Part shown: piece after piece, positions 63,894 to 64,000 of the stretch
How positions within the stretch are numbered: the first letter of the stretch is position 1
Layout: the number at the start of each line of letters is the position of its first letter
From: Neisseria subflava
GTDB taxonomy: Bacteria > Pseudomonadota > Gammaproteobacteria > Burkholderiales > Neisseriaceae
Assembly: GCF_024205705.1 (NCBI RefSeq)
Contig: NZ_CP073115.1
Coordinates: forward strand, 558,001 to 622,000
Length of the DNA: 64,000 nt
Reading direction: 5' to 3'
The notes under the pieces: generated by a model
Databases searched by the model: none
Told to the model about the DNA's origin: nothing
The model's input: the letters and a program-made list of their open reading frames with translations, nothing else
Position numbers and translations under genes: made by a program

Positions 63894-64000
63894 TATTTAT
63901 GTTCTCCAAAGGTTTTTTCATGATTTCAGACGACCTGAATTAAGACTGCTAAAACAAGCATTCTGAAGGATAGTAATATCGTAATAAAATTATGATGCGG

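Overview
The window is chromosomal DNA from a Neisseria species. By eye I see about 75-80 copies of the Neisseria DNA uptake sequence core GCCGTCTGAA, nearly all in the AG dialect (AGGCCGTCTGAA) and only about five in the AT dialect (ATGCCGTCTGAA). This points to a commensal Neisseria of the subflava/flavescens type rather than to meningococcus or gonococcus; that species call is inference. The gene content fits: PilV-like minor pilin, dihaem cytochrome c5, and comEA directly behind an rRNA operon. I see no prophage, insertion sequence, CRISPR array or integrative element. The window is mostly housekeeping DNA, and the points of interest are small.

Layout. 1-6.1 kb: corC and ybeY, hemC, trhP, an orphan amino-acid ABC permease, nagZ. 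6.2-14.6 kb: an NhaC-type antiporter, a lipoprotein HtrA/MucD protease, hemA, rpoH, lnt and a DUF808 membrane protein. 14.7-19.4 kb: a tripartite export operon (macA, macB, outer-membrane lipoprotein). 19.6-24.8 kb: pilV, nusB, ribH, a DUF2185-like gene, rnc, era, coaBC. 24.9-26.1 kb: a TPR-glycosyltransferase gene. 26.5-31.9 kb: a complete rRNA operon (16S, tRNA-Ile, tRNA-Ala, 23S, 5S) with promoter, boxA elements and processing stems. 32.3-33 kb: comEA and a pilin fragment.

33.0-38.4 kb: hpnD and hpnE (squalene-type synthesis), a short-chain dehydrogenase, thiL-pgpA, apaG and a DUF2288 gene. 38.5-41.4 kb: a zinc uptake locus (a 33-residue membrane microprotein, znuC, znuB, znuA). 41.6-47.6 kb: an NSS symporter, a TonB-dependent copper receptor divergent from a GntR/FCD regulator with a PdhR-like operator, and an aromatic aminotransferase. 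47.7 kb: tRNA-Arg(CCG). 48-55.7 kb: cytochrome c5, glmM, lolA, a DUF455 ferritin-like gene, a CDF metal exporter, gph, a second aminotransferase, yqaA. 56-57.2 kb: a sugar MFS transporter broken by one missing T. 57.3-63.9 kb: an alpha/beta hydrolase, a second NhaC antiporter, nth and putA.

Most genes end in a hairpin made of two inverted uptake sequences, so transformation signals double as terminators. At least fifteen further copies lie inside genes and are read in several frames. Metal handling is a recurrent theme: Znu uptake, a copper receptor, CDF efflux and CorC. The best leads for follow-up are the znuC-coupled microprotein, the PdhR-like operator and the palindrome in the copper-receptor/GntR divergent region, the Phe that replaces the catalytic Tyr in the short-chain dehydrogenase, and the uptake sequence that encodes part of the conserved SDG motif of ThiL.
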